64,000 nucleotides of DNA from positions 1 through 64,000 of the forward strand of contig NCSJ02000189.1 in NCBI GenBank assembly GCA_002812745.2, in the 5' to 3' direction. The notes below the pieces were generated by a model, which was given only the letters and a program-made list of their open reading frames with translations, was not told the DNA's origin and made no database searches. Positions 48,620 to 60,607 of this stretch are shown one piece after another (the first letter of the stretch is position 1; the number at the start of each line of letters is the position of its first letter). A program made the position numbers and the translations under genes. This DNA is from Scytalidium lignicola (taxonomy: Eukaryota > Ascomycota > Leotiomycetes).

Positions 48620-49127
48620 GAAATAGGAGGGGGCCGGGGTAAATAAAATTTTATTTATTTTTATTTATGAGCGGGATTTTGTTCATATTTGGTAACGAAT
48701 GTAGAGAAAGGTCCACGGGTTTCGTTCGACCGTGTTGGTTAAAATTACTTGGGCATTTTCTGCGAAGGCGTTATTGTTGTTTTTGGATATATAGAATCAT
48801 GGATTTAGAGGTTAACGGGTGTTAAAATGGATGACATATATATTTCAGAGGCAAGCTATCTCTACTACGACTGCTGTTTCTTTCTCTCTCTTCTTCTCCT
48901 CTCATGATTACACCGTAGTGTCTTTTAATTAATGGAACCGTTTTTTTCATGAAAGTATGATGGGATGAATAGACTAACAACAAAAACAAAAGAGGAGCAT
49001 TTTCTAATAAAACTTCCATTTTAATCACAGGTCGTTTACTCATTTTTAAACAAATCTATTGCCTATAAAATAGGGGAAGGTTTATTATAGCATATAAAAT
49101 CATCTAATCTCTAATTCATTTTCTCCG
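48620..49127. other. Convergent 3' intergenic region
   Basis: About 500 nt between the ends of two convergent genes, holding both 3' flanks. It is AT-rich with TTTATTTATTTTTATTTATG near 48650. No gene is visible. Confidence 0.5.
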
Positions 49128-51448
49128 TTAGACAAATGACGATGACGACAGAGACCTAGCACTCCCCCACCCCCTTCCAATCGCCTCCTTAGGACTAAGC
49201 ATCATCCCTTCTTCTCCCTTCCCTTCCGGCCCGAATGAGACAGGTACAATATCCAGAGCCGAAATAACCTTTCCTCCTACAAGCGTCTCATGATCATGCA
49301 CTACAGTTGCATTCACGGCTGTTACATCCCTACTGTACAACTCCGTATCAATACTTCGTCCACTTCCGTCTACATCCACGCCCACAAACCGGAAGGACTG
49401 CGTCGTGCTCCCGAAGGAAGAGCTAGTCCCAGCGTTTGGACTAGCGTAGTAAACTGCACTGCCGTTTTGTGAAGTTGAGAGCGTGGTGCCGGTGAAGCCT
49501 GAGTTCAGACTTCCTCCTCTAGCAGAGCTCGCTGTGAATGGTTGTAGGCCCGTGGGGAAGATAGCTGAGCCGCTGATATCGAGCTCTAAGCCGCGGTTTA
49601 CCCATGCCGAGATGCTGAAGTTTCCAGAGGCGGGATCGACTAGGTAGGTGGTGTTTGCTGTGAGAGGGTACGAGTAGACCGCTTTGTATACTGGTGTTGC
49701 AGAGTTGGTATTGGAAGATTGGTCTGTTCCTTTGGTGGATTGGACATTGTATTGGGTAGCTCCGAAGGAGGTGTATTGACCGTAGTTGGTCGCTGAGAGA
49801 GATTGTGACCAGATTGAGAGTGTGGTCCCTTTCTGTGTGTGGATATTTGCAGAGACAGAGAAGGTGCGCTGAACGTTTGTGGTATAGGTTAATGTTTCAT
49901 TGGCTCCAGAAGAGTTCGTGGTTAGGTGTTGGCTGACGCTTATTTCTGGTTGAGGTTGGATGACCGAAGGCCGTGTACCTGTCGTGATGGACTTGGAATT
50001 ACTATCGAGCCAGAGGAAGATCTTCCCCGACACATACCAGGAGCTACCAACGGTTTCCGTGATAATCCCCTTACCATTCTTGCCATTATCAAGGATCCCA
50101 GCAACCTTTATCTCAAAGGTATGAGGCTTTCCATCAGAGAGTACACTAAGCCAAGGAGTAATGTCGATTTCATGTTCGCGGAGATCGAAGGTATCAATGC
50201 CGACTATGGGACGCCAGAGGCCAGGTACGACACCTCCAGTGAAGATAACAGGGAAGGGCCAAGAAACACCAGCCAGAGTTCCATCAATGTATAACTGGAC
50301 TTCGCGCCATGGAGAATAGCCATACAGAGTCCCATCGTATGGCTCAAATGTAGCAATATCAGATTGAAGGACGTTGCCCCACCAGAATTCCTCAGTGGCT
50401 TGGCCACATGCAGCGACCGTAAAGACAGCACGGTTAGCGTTCCGTGGGAGAGTTAAAGTGTTATTTGCTTGCTGTTCTGGAAGGCTGAAGTAGCTTGACT
50501 GTTGGACTGCTCCTTGTCTGGTTGAAATAGGGAGGATGAGCGCTGCTGGCTCTACGGTTTCTTCGCTGTAAAAGAAGGTGGCTGTGAGTGTAGTATTAAA
50601 GGGACCCGTATAGGTATCATCAATTAGATTTCCCAGGTCGAAAATGAGAGTCTGTGGTGAGTTCCAGATAGAAAGATACTGGGTCATATCCTTGATATAG
50701 GTCCACACGATGCCGTTGACAGTGGGTTCCGCAGTTGAAGTTCTGAAGACTTCGGTGTCATTAAAGAACATGAGTGCCAATCTGTCGAATTGGCGTCCTC
50801 TTGATGTTACCGTGAAGTTCATCACAACTCTATTGAACTTGCAGCTTGGCGGTATGTAGTTCCCTAGAATGTGTTAGGCGAAAATGGGCTCAAAATAAGG
50901 AGACAAGATGAGATGTTATTACCAACAAAAGGAATGCCATAGCTGAAACCAAACGAATGGTCCATCAACAGCAGTTCACAACTAGTGGCTGACTCAATTG
51001 GAGCAATAGTAGTGGTATTCTCAAGACCATTGCTCTCGATCGTCTCATCCGTAATCCCTTGAGGAGTAAGAACTGGCTGGTAAACCTGGAACACCTCCAG
51101 CACGCCAGTCGGGGTTGGAGATGTCAGAGTAGTAGTCACAGTTCCAGATGCATCTGGAGCAGCATACTTAACGAGGTCGACATCTTGGACAGGACGAATA
51201 ATGATATCCTCTTGTGTAATGGCCACAGGCTCGTTCTTCCATACAGTATTAGCCGCATCACTACTCGATAATAACCACAGGAACGTAACCAAGCCGCAGA
51301 TAACGAGTGAGGCCCAGATTTTGAGGGAACTCCGTGCAGAACTCCATTTCGAGCGATAGATTGGCAGCTCAACCTTCTCCTCGAAGCCCATCTCGACCTC
51401 TGGGTCATCCAGATGGACGGTGTCTGATGTATCAGGAACCATCGTCAA
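49128..51448 (-). CDS. PNGase A-like (peptide N-glycanase A family) membrane glycoprotein
   Basis: Two minus-strand exons, 51448-50923 and 50863-49128, are joined across a 59-nt intron (GTAATA...TTCTAG) and give 753 residues. The layout is type II: a cytosolic N-terminus with acidic residues, then a membrane helix at about 44-61 (IWASLVICGLVTFLWLLSSS) and a large luminal or extracellular domain. The domain matches the peptide N4-(N-acetyl-beta-glucosaminyl)asparagine amidase A family: PPSCKFNRVVMNFTVTSRGR, DRLALMFFNDTEVFRTSTAE, GTLYGYSPWREVQLYIDGTL, AGVSWPFPVIFTGGVVPGLW and WRPIVGIDTFDLREHEIDIT. PNGase A removes N-glycans from peptides. The membrane anchor means it would act in the secretory pathway or at the surface. 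Substrate and activity are inferred from family only. Confidence 0.9.
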
Positions 51449-54400
51449 CGTCCCTTAACTAAGGCGGGGCGGATATCGCGTGGCTGGGCGCTGGAGCTTG
51501 GGCGTGGCGGTGCCGATACAGTGCCTTGCAGCGCTATTCGAGGGGCTCTCAGGGGTAAGCAGCCTCGCCAAGTATCCTTCTGCGGCAGCCAACAACGATA
51601 CCAAAATGTGCTTTTGCTCGCACAGGGAATCAATTGAGCTTCGGAACGTCTTTATTAGCAAATGAACATGCTAATTGGATCCCCTTTTCGCCCTGATACA
51701 GCTAGGTACTTCAATAAGCTTTGACGATACAATTATTGAAGACGCCAAGCTTGAAATAGACCCGGTCCTAGTGTCAGTTGGAACAAAGGGTGTTCCAACA
51801 ACCTGGAAGCATCCAAAGAGAGATAGTAAAGAGGAATAGGAAGAAGAGGAAGAAGAGCGGCTACATGCTGGCTTTTGAGGACGGCTTTTGAGGAGATGCT
51901 CAGATGGGCCAGACCAAGTTGTTGATAGAGCCAGCGGGGTTGAACCTGGAACCTGGAATTCCTGCTGCTTATTAGGAACCTGCCGTACCTGGATACTTAG
52001 AGACTTAACGAAAGAGGAAGGTCCATGTCGATATTGGATCAGACCACGGGATCTCGATAAAAGATATCTCAAGACAATCACAGCAAAGGCTTTGCTTTTC
52101 AATAGCATGCATTTTTAGAAAATCTAGAACCTGGAGACCATGAAGCTTTTCATCTCAAGACGTCCTCGCTGGAGATTCATTAGTAATTAAAGTTTTGCGT
52201 TCAATGCAGCAATAGCTTATCTTCTATCCCCATGATCCAGATCCTTGCTGTGTAAGGCTTGCACTATGCCATACAGTAATAACCATGTATTTGCATGACA
52301 GCTGGATATGCCATCGTATTCGCCAGCGCCCCTAGTACGAAAACCCGAAGGAGTTGAGATACAGCAGTCAAGATAATCGCATCAGCGTATGATTTTCAAG
52401 TAAAAAGGCGGAATGTATAAATTTATTATTACGAATTTCAATATCAAGAATCAAAGGGCCTACTTCATAACTTCAGTTGAAATTTCAGACGTGCCAGAAA
52501 ACAAACCTCCTAGACCCCGTGAAAATAAATTACGACTATTGGACAGGACCTTGAATTCAGATCTCTCATTTCCCTAAATAGTCTTAGATCAAAATTTTAA
52601 CCACTGATCTTTATGGTAAAATCAAGCCAAGGGAAACGAGCAGGCGAAGCCTAAATCTGTTACTGGTGTTGCATCCCACCATGTTACGCTCTCAATCTTG
52701 GCTAGATACTTTAATTTTCGGTGTCAACCAATTTATCATTGTCAATCTATTTCTATACGTCACTGCACAATGGAGAGCATACGTTTAGCTTGTGCTGATA
52801 TCGCTATATCAATCACCTTAAAAATATAGGAGAGCATATTTTCAAAATTAGTTCTATACAGAGACCTCTTCCGTGAAGCACACAAGTCAGAATATTGCCC
52901 TTTAATTTTATTTTCAGCAGGCACGTGGAGCTCACAAAATCTTACCTTATATACTACTTAATCACTTCCCCCTACTCATTCTTCTCCTTTCAACAGTAGT
53001 AGTGGAAAGAATATCCGCTACCTTGCGAGATCAGACAAATCATATAATTCTCATTCTCCAGTGAATGAACCAAACATATGAATCTGTGGGTGAATTACAT
53101 TTGCCTAAGTTGCTCCCGTTAACCAAAGACACAGCACTTATTGATCTCGCATATGGAATTTGTATCTACAACTACCATCTTATTTGAGAAATGGTGTCAT
53201 GGGGATCAACAACTAAACCCCAGAAAATCATGATCCATGGATGGTAGACTTACAGCTACTTCAGGTGGTTATTATAATTAGCATAATGAATGAATGAATG
53301 AGTGAGTGAGTGACAGATATACATATGGGGTTGTCATTTCATTTTTTGTTGTCATTTCCAGCTATCGTAATAGATGAACGCATAGACTTCTTAAATGACA
53401 ATCAACCCAACGATATAACATCATAAATCCTACTGGTCAAAAAGTAATAGGATGTGCATTGTATCTAATCTGAATGTGTCGTTTCTACTGGTTCCAGATA
53501 TGCCTCAGCTAGTTGAAAGTCGATATAAGAAGAGAAATAAATGCAGGAAGAAAACTAGTAATATACATGGCTAATTTGTATTACGGCAGTGAATCATAAA
53601 ACTAACGAAGTATAGCAATGAGCTTTCTACTAGGTATTCTAGGAGTGACAAGTCATGTGTTCTTAACAGCATAAAATAACACAGGTAAATTATACTAAAG
53701 TAACTAGAGGCTGTAGTAATCTATACACCTACGCTTAACTTACCTTTGCTAGCGACTCTCGAACGTGACCTTTCTATATCTACTCAAATAAGCAGATTCC
53801 TCATAACAACAAAAGGCGCCGTTATGGCAGAACGGTCAGGTCAAATTGTTGTTCCAAGAGAAGGAAAACTTAAAGGAAATATATAAGTCTAATGATATGA
53901 TGCGAGTGCTGACATTAGCAGAGATGTAGGCGTACAGCTGTAAGTGCAGCTGTAGGGCACGAACTCTTTTGTCATCCTTATTTATATATTTTTTATATAA
54001 AAGATCTGCTCATGCTCTCTGGGGAATTTATCTTCCCTTTTATTTTGTTGTTAACTGGCCGTGACCAGGGGAGTTGGTGCCTTAGACTGAATCATGTTTG
54101 TTGGTCAAAGTAGTTGCACAAAATGAGAGTAGCTGATTTTGGTCCTATGGTATATGATTCTTGATTCTGAAGTCTCTTAAACTCAAACAAGGAAAGAAAA
54201 GCAAGTTCAATTTCTGGAGTATCCACTAGAAGCAGATTATAGACTGATAACACCTTTCTAATTACCTAGATCGAAGAGTGGATCTGAAAATAGTATTTAT
54301 AGATTAAACGATAGATGCACATTCTATAGGTTTAGATGGATTCAGACTATAACTCCTTCAACGTAGAATAAACAAAAAGTAATTGCACCTTGAAATGCAA

Positions 54401-55335
54401 GAGCAGAACCATCAACAATGTAGTGCATAAAAGGTCTGAGTATCTACGGAGCAGGATCTCAGGATCTAAGGATGATATTGTTGATTGGTTCATGTAGGCC
54501 CTTCTACATTTCCTCACTTGAGATTGGCATTGTCGTCAACCTGCCTTTTGCTATTTCACTTAGTAGATTGCAATCCACACAACTTTGTGTATGTCAAGCT
54601 TGGCTTTCCACAAGCATGCCGTCTCAACCTAAGTATATCTTCTTGGGGGATGGGATTTCTGGAATAGCTTCAGTAAAGGTAATAGAGCACCCTAAATTTT
54701 GTTGGAGATCCTGGGAGAATTTTTGATCATATCCCTTCAGCATAGATCGTACTCGGTGCATCAGCCACCCACTCCGATATGATGAACCAAGAAGTTCTGA
54801 AGCGCTCTCGCAGGGTGAAACTGCAGGTCAAGATCATTACGTTGATATTGTGACACAGTAAGAAACTATATTCTCTCGAATCTGTAGCATCTGGTATTGG
54901 TTCAGAGCTGTCACCTTTGTAATGACGATCATGTCATGTCCAATTAGTTAATCCTCGCTGGGATATTGGCGGGGCGATTCCATTCCCCGCATGTGCTGAG
55001 GTCTTAGAAACTTGTGTGGATTAAAATGCTACCACTTTTGCAGCTTTCAGTCATATCCTATATGGTGTTTACAAATGTCCAGACTCCCAACAAAAGAATA
55101 TTAGCACCTGTCAGAGTAACATCACAATGGAGAGACTGCATGTCTTGGATGAATCCCAAAAGCAACCTCCACTGCAGGGGCTCTAGTGTCGCGCACAGGG
55201 ACGGGCGTCAGTATATCGCGCTAATACCAGTAGCCGAAGAGGTATTGCGAATCAGCTACGATCATGGTTCTGGACACAGGAATATTATGTTGTCGTCTCA
55301 ACTAATTGATTGTTGTTCACCACATATTGGGCAAA
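51449..55335. other. AT-rich gene-free region between divergent genes
   Basis: About 3.9 kb, the longest gene-free stretch in the right half. It is strongly AT-rich from about 52.1 to 54.4 kb and has almost no open frames there. It carries a tetranucleotide repeat at 53284-53312. The ends hold the promoters of the PNGase A-like and RUD3-like genes. A few frames at 51455-52118 and 54472-55406 are not convincing. I cannot tell whether this is a repeat relic. Confidence 0.45.
53284..53312. repeat. AATG/AGTG tetranucleotide repeat
   Basis: About three AATG units run into about three AGTG units in the AT-rich gene-free stretch. Simple sequence; no associated feature. Confidence 0.75.
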
Positions 55336-57358
55336 ATGTCCGCAGTAGCTCCTCCAAGTTCTATTCAGACGTCTTCAGCAGGTGTGCTGCCCTCATATAC
55401 CACTAGCAAGGTTTCAATTCATTGAATGTGGCTAACCGATCTACCAGCACCTAAAAAGAAGACAAACAAGAAGAAGAAGGGCGCAAAGGGAAAGATCAAT
55501 GGAGATTTGGTAAAAACCCAAGATTTAGAGAACAATAATGGCCAGGAAGTAAACGATGGTGAAGGGGATGAAGAAGATACAGAGCCATCAGCTATGGTAG
55601 GATTGACCACCTGTCCAACCGCCAATAATAATACGAGGTCTAACCACTCATCCAGAACACCCCACATGATGGCTCATTTCCGGATGCGGTGAAGGCTCTT
55701 TCCAACGGGCACAAGGATGAAACAACGAGTAATGGTAGTGTGACTGCGTCTTCAGCGCGTTCATCAATGGGGAAACAGACAGGTGCATCGAGCGTCAATG
55801 GGGTAGAGGACAAGACGGATGGCACCATTTCCAATGCAGCAGATGCCAGTCATCTGCTTGAAGTTATGTCGAAGGAAAGGGAGGAGTTAAAGGCGGAGGT
55901 TGAGCAGCTGCGAAAGGCACTGGAAGGCATCCAAGGAAAGCATGATGAGGAGATATCGACAATTAGGAGGACACATGTCGAGGACATCTCTAACATACAG
56001 GGGAAGCATGCGAAAGAGGTATCTGAGATGAAGGAGCTGCTTTTAGAAGAATTGTCAACAGTTCGAGGAGAGTTGACAGAGTGCGAAACAGCGAGAGACC
56101 ATGCGGAAACACAGTATCAAAGCCTTCTTGGCCGAGTCAATTCTATCAAAGCGAGTCTTGGGGAACGTCTGAAGGCAGATAAAGAGGAATTACTGGAAGC
56201 CAAAGACCAGATCCAAGAGCTGGAATCACATAACGAAGAGCTCCAGAAACACGCCCAGAGTTTGGAAAGCGAAGTTTCGAAACTAGAACAAGAATTGGCA
56301 GATTCGTCAAAGGAGCTATCAAGCTTCCGGAATAGACATAATCTCTCCCAACAAAACTGGGTCAAGGAACGGGAAGATTTCTTGCAACAAACTCGACAGT
56401 TGAAGGAGGAAGCTGAAGCCGCGAAAGAAGCTATGGGCGACTGGGAAGTTTTAGCTATGGAAGAGAGATCTATTAGAGAGGGCCTAGCCGAGAGGATAGT
56501 TGAGATGGAAGAACAATTTTCTTCGCAGAAGGAAGCATATGAAGCTGCAGTGCTAGAACGTGATAGTCAAGCGCAGATAATCGATGGCTTGCAGAGAGCG
56601 CTACAAGAAATCCAAGAAACGCGGAAGAAAGAATTACGTGAGGCTGTCGAATCTTATGAGGACCAGCTACAAGCTTTAAGGAAGATAGTGCACGAATCGG
56701 ACAACAGAGCTAATGAAGCAGAGGCTTCAAAGGCTGCCCTGCGAAAGGAACTGGATCGACTTACTCCATTTGAGAAGGAAGTGAAAGAGAAGAACCTTCT
56801 GATTGGAAAGTTAAGACATGAAGCAATTGTCCTCAACGACCATCTAATAAAGGCATTGAGGGTCTTGAAGAAATCAAAACCAGAGGATAATGTCGACAGG
56901 TACTCATTCCTCCTCCTCCACTTCGAAACTTAAATTAATTAACCCACAGGCAAATTGTAACAAACCATTTCCTGCACTTCCTAACCCTAGACCGCTCAGA
57001 CCCAAGGAAGTTCCAAATTCTGCAGTTGATAGCCGCCCTCCTCGGCTGGACTGACGAGCAAAAAGAACAAGCGGGTCTTGCACGCCCAGGTGCATCTACT
57101 AGTAATAGTCTCCGGCTACCCTTATCACCATTCCACCGGACTCCTAGTTCGCCTTCTTTATCAACAGAGTTTTTCATAGACTCACCTAGCAATAATAAGG
57201 AATCCCTTGCAGAGTTGTGGACAGAGTTCTTGGAGAGGAACGCTGATGAGGGATCGACAGCGGGGAGCAGGAGCGGGAGCGTCAGCAGTTCAGCTCCTAG
57301 GATTGAGATTATGAATCCCAGTAAAAAACCTCTTCCAGATACCCCGGAAGATAATTGA
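55336..57358 (+). CDS. RUD3: RUD3-like Golgi matrix protein with GRAB domain
   Basis: Four exons, 55336-55381, 55448-55596, 55656-56899 and 56950-57358, encode 615 residues. The short first exon (MSAVAPPSSIQTSSA) fuses in frame to PKKKTNKKKKGAKGK; a later ATG at 55426 is inside intron 1. RUD3/GMAP-210-type golgins tether vesicles at the cis-Golgi and are recruited by Arf1 through a GRIP-related Arf-binding (GRAB) domain. A long coiled coil runs from about residue 115 to 450 (EELKAEVEQLRKALEGI, QELESHNEELQKHAQSLESE, EMEEQFSSQKEAYEAAVLER). The GRAB region follows: GKLRHEAIVLNDHLIKALRV, then RQIVTNHFLHFLTLDRSDPR and KFQILQLIAALLGWTDEQKE. The C-terminus is Ser/Pro-rich. All introns show good branch sites. 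Confidence 0.9.
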
Positions 57359-57815
57359 ATAAATCTCGGAGGGGGTGGTAAACCCTAGGTTTTAATGATA
57401 GATTTTTCGTTGTGTGTACTTTATATCCATTTATTCATGGCAGAAGGCGTTTGCTGGTGGGGTTTCGAGATGGATGAGAGAGCGATGTTTGGGTAACTTT
57501 ATGTAAAATGGTTAGGGATATGTCTTGAGATACATCATTTGAGGTGACAATGTTCATCTCCATAGTTTGTCTAGCTTTCTACATCTATATACATGTGTTG
57601 TTCTCAATAATATTCCTGTGATAATTGAGTTGCTGATGCCCCTCTCTCAACCAAAACTGCCAACCTAACCTCCCCATTCCCGTATTTAGACGCGCTTATT
57701 TAAGGTGATTGGTAAAAAAAAAAAAAACATTCATAATCCATGACCGCATGAGTATAACAAGTGAAGATATTTATTACACGTTTTATATCAGATTTTTTTA
57801 TCCCCTGACCTTATA
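57359..57815. other. Convergent 3' intergenic region
   Basis: About 460 nt with the 3' flanks of the RUD3-like gene and the minus-strand membrane-protein gene. An A run of about 15 lies at 57715-57727. No gene is visible. Confidence 0.5.
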
Positions 57816-58916
57816 TCATGATTCAGGAAGAGGGCCTATGACACCTTTTGCATAGTTTTCCGCATCAGATGTAATGTTGGACACGTTAATCCTATTTTCT
57901 AACGCGTTCTGAATGCCTGCGACAACCTCTCTCTCCCCCATAATCTCCCCCATAAGCTGCCCCTCTCGAATCCAATACCCTGCACTCTTCCCCCTCAACT
58001 CCTCGTCTCTTGCAACTGTATTCCTAAGAACCCCGACTGCGTTCATTTTACTCCTCGCGGACTCAATCATACGAGTCGCCAACTCAATCCGTTCGTTCAT
58101 CGAAGGGGGAGTAACAAAAAAGCGGTTCGTTGAGGAGAGATAGAGCACCCAGCCTAGCAGGCCATCCATGAATGCGATAGCGAGGGAACGGTAAATGCGC
58201 AGTTTCCAGAAGAAAGTATCAATTTCTTCTAGGCGGGTGGCGCGAGCATTGGCTTGGTAGGCATACGAGCTTAGCAAATAGACGTCTAAAACAGCCATTG
58301 CTGCTGAAGCAATGGTCGCGGGGGAGCGCCATTTGGTGCCTGCTTTCCCGGTTAACAAACCGGAGGTAGCGATTGCTAGGACGATAAGGTTGAAGAGGTG
58401 AGGGGTTAAGATCGAGGGGATTGAGTAGTATAGATAGCTGTGGGGCTCGTCGGGCGTACAGACTGGGCAATCAATCATGACGTCTGGACCGAATTGAAAG
58501 TATAGCAAGCGTGATTCCATAGAGTTTAGCTTTGTGCGCAATAACCCATCTCGATCAGTGAGACCTTGCGGTCGTAGGGCTGTAAGTCGAGTGAAGAGGA
58601 CATCTGTGGGGATTTGGAGGCGGGACTGCGTGATAGAGAAGATGTTTTCGGGGGCAAATGTTGGGAGAGTTTTTATGATAAAGGCGATAGCTGTTGCGAA
58701 GAGGATTGCCAACGCTCGTGAGACTGCTGGTGGAACTGGGACGATCTGAACGCCCGGGACTGGTGGTCGTGCTCGAAATGATCGGTAGTACGCGATAGCT
58801 TTAGGAAGAAGGATGGGCCCAAAGAAGAGGAGGAGCGATTTGATCCTATGGATAGTTAGCAGATATTATAATATTATTGCATACTCCGATACTTACGTCC
58901 CCCACGATATCGCCAT
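57816..58916 (-). CDS. Multi-pass membrane protein, unknown function
   Basis: Two minus-strand exons, 58916-58897 and 58845-57816, encode 349 residues. The tiny first exon (MAISWG plus a split Thr codon) is joined by a 51-nt intron (GTAAGT...CATAG). Hydrophobic segments are IKSLLLFFGPILLPKAIAYY, ALAILFATAIAFIIKTLPTF, LTPHLFNLIVLAIATSGLL, ASAAMAVLDVYLLSSYAY and SLAIAFMDGLLGWVLYLS. A loop between helices has a CPVC pair and the charged stretch FGPDVMIDCPVCTPDEPHSY. The C-terminal 110 residues are charged and helical (ERIELATRMIESARSKMNAV). I do not recognise the family. Several helices could put it in an organelle or mitochondrial membrane, but no targeting signal is clear. Confidence 0.85.
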
Positions 58917-59489
58917 TTTGGAAGTTTGACTTTTGTCAACTTTTCTGTCAGACAAGTCTGAAGACACGTTCCTGATTCAAGTGGCAGAATCCTACGGGCG
59001 GTACCGGATTAGGTTAGATGCTATTTTAAGGGTCCTCGCATTATTTATTTTCGCGTTTTTCTATCCATCATCACTCTGACAAAAGTTTCTTCATGACAAC
59101 TTATATTCGGGTTGGATTTGACATTACTTTGCAATTGCTCACTAAACACTTGCGGTACAGGATAAGATTTCACTTCTAGACAATCCAGTTTATACAAATT
59201 CATCTTGAATTTCATGTTATTCATCAACAGACATTGTCTACTTATCCACTAGTTCAACGTGATTTTCTCTCACCTTAGAGTGGCACTTTCGAAGCTTTGG
59301 CGATCCTCTCTCCCATGATCACCTAAAGTCAAAAAGAATGCCCAGATCGAGCCAAAGTACTCTGCCAAGAGTCGTCTCACTCGTGTTGCAGGGTCTCAGC
59401 CTAGGCTATGAGGACCTCTGCGTCTTATTGTTGAGAGACATTAAATGTCTGATTGTAAATTATATGCAACCCTTGTCTGAGGAAGAATA
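58917..59489. other. Intergenic region, same-strand genes
   Basis: About 570 nt: promoter of the membrane-protein gene (left) and 3' flank of GET1 (right). Short frames at 59045-59227 and 59338-59535 have no features and overlap the flanks. Confidence 0.45.
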
Positions 59490-60282
59490 TCACAGTTCCT
59501 TCTTATTTCCTGATGTTCCTGATTGCTGTCCCTGACCTGCCTTTTCGCTAGAGACTCCCATAGGCTTCCCGTTATTCTCCTGGGTCGATTTTGATGCCAT
59601 AATCAGGCCCAATACTGCTACTATAGTATCACTGGAAAGCAATATGACGGCTCCACATGCCAATGACCAAGCCTGTATGCTGATGCTTCCAAGTGGTGCT
59701 CTGGGAAACGATAGCAGCCACTCGGCATAGTAAGGTACCCATCCTTGAGGAATCCAGAACATGGGCTGCTTCTGGTACCAAAAGTTTAGAAATAATCGTA
59801 GTCCATTCATACCAATCCATCGTATCGTAGTGACCGTGCTGTCGAATTTGGCTTTGGACTCATCGGTGGAAGCTTCTACAAAACATAGTTTTAGCCTTAA
59901 GTCCATTTCTTGAAGTTAAAAGGTTTCACAATAGAGGGTATGTGATGGCGTACTTGTCTTCTCTAGCTGCTCGAGTAATTTATCATGCTGCCTTCTTAAC
60001 TTTGCCCATTTTGCAAACTCATCCTGGCTGCTGGTGGCATTAAGTTCCTGCCGGATCTTGAGGAAAGTGGATTTCAGCTGTCTCTGCCCTGCAGCTTCTT
60101 TGGATGATGATAGCACAATGAGTGCGTAGATGTTGTATAGCTGTATTGGATTAAGATTATTTCTCTGTGGCTCTGGGAGTTGTGGCATCACTCACCAGAT
60201 TATTGACCGTCGCAGCCCCGACCGTGTTCACTACGTGAATCACAAGTTGAAGGATAAAGACAGTGACTAGTAGCGAAGGCAT
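59490..60282 (-). CDS. GET1: GET1, receptor subunit for tail-anchored protein insertion
   Basis: Three minus-strand exons, 60282-60196, 60140-59954 and 59875-59490, give 219 residues. Introns are GTGAGT...TACAG and GTACGC...TGTAG; the intron 2 acceptor begins a codon shared with exon 2. GET1 (WRB/CHD5 family), with GET2, receives tail-anchored proteins from GET3 at the ER and inserts them. Helix one is [21 protein letters not shown] cytosolic coiled coil binds GET3 ([37 protein letters not shown]). Helix two is [13 protein letters not shown], followed by the family loop [20 protein letters not shown] and helix three ([20 protein letters not shown]). Length and motifs match filamentous-fungal GET1. 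It is divergent from the prenyltransferase-repeat gene, with 325 nt between start codons. Confidence 0.95.
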
Positions 60283-60607
60283 TGTGAGCACAAGATGGCG
60301 CTCTAAGACCCCGAATCCAAGCAGAGTCTATGAAAGAGAAGATATGCGTTGATGGGTGCGTGACTGAGAAGCTGATCTCAACAAGCCACTTTCCAATAAT
60401 AATGACGTGGAGAATTAAAGTTGAGCATTAAAGTTGAGCCTTAGCGTGTGTGATATGGTCCGTGCATCGAACGCTCAGGGGGTCAGCCCTCTAGACGAGG
60501 CTGAGAGATCTGTAATTTGGTAAATTTAGAACGGTTAGGGAACTTTGCTTCTTCCTCGTCCACCTTCCACTTTCTTCTGTTGGTGTGGAAGGAAATCGGC
60601 CTGCAAC
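60283..60607. promoter_or_regulatory. Divergent promoter region, GET1 and prenyltransferase-repeat gene
   Basis: A 325-nt spacer between two start codons on opposite strands, so both promoters must lie within it. A perfect 13-nt tandem duplication (60414-60439) sits near the middle. Confidence 0.55.
60414..60439. repeat. Perfect 13-nt tandem duplication
   Basis: ATTAAAGTTGAGC occurs twice head to tail in the short divergent spacer between GET1 and the prenyltransferase-repeat gene. It could be a slippage product or a doubled protein-binding site. Confidence 0.85.

Noticed and set aside
55426..55692. ATG at 55426 as the start of the RUD3-like protein
   Set aside because: It lies within an intron with good splice signals. 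The ATG at 55336 joins in frame and gives a better N-terminus.
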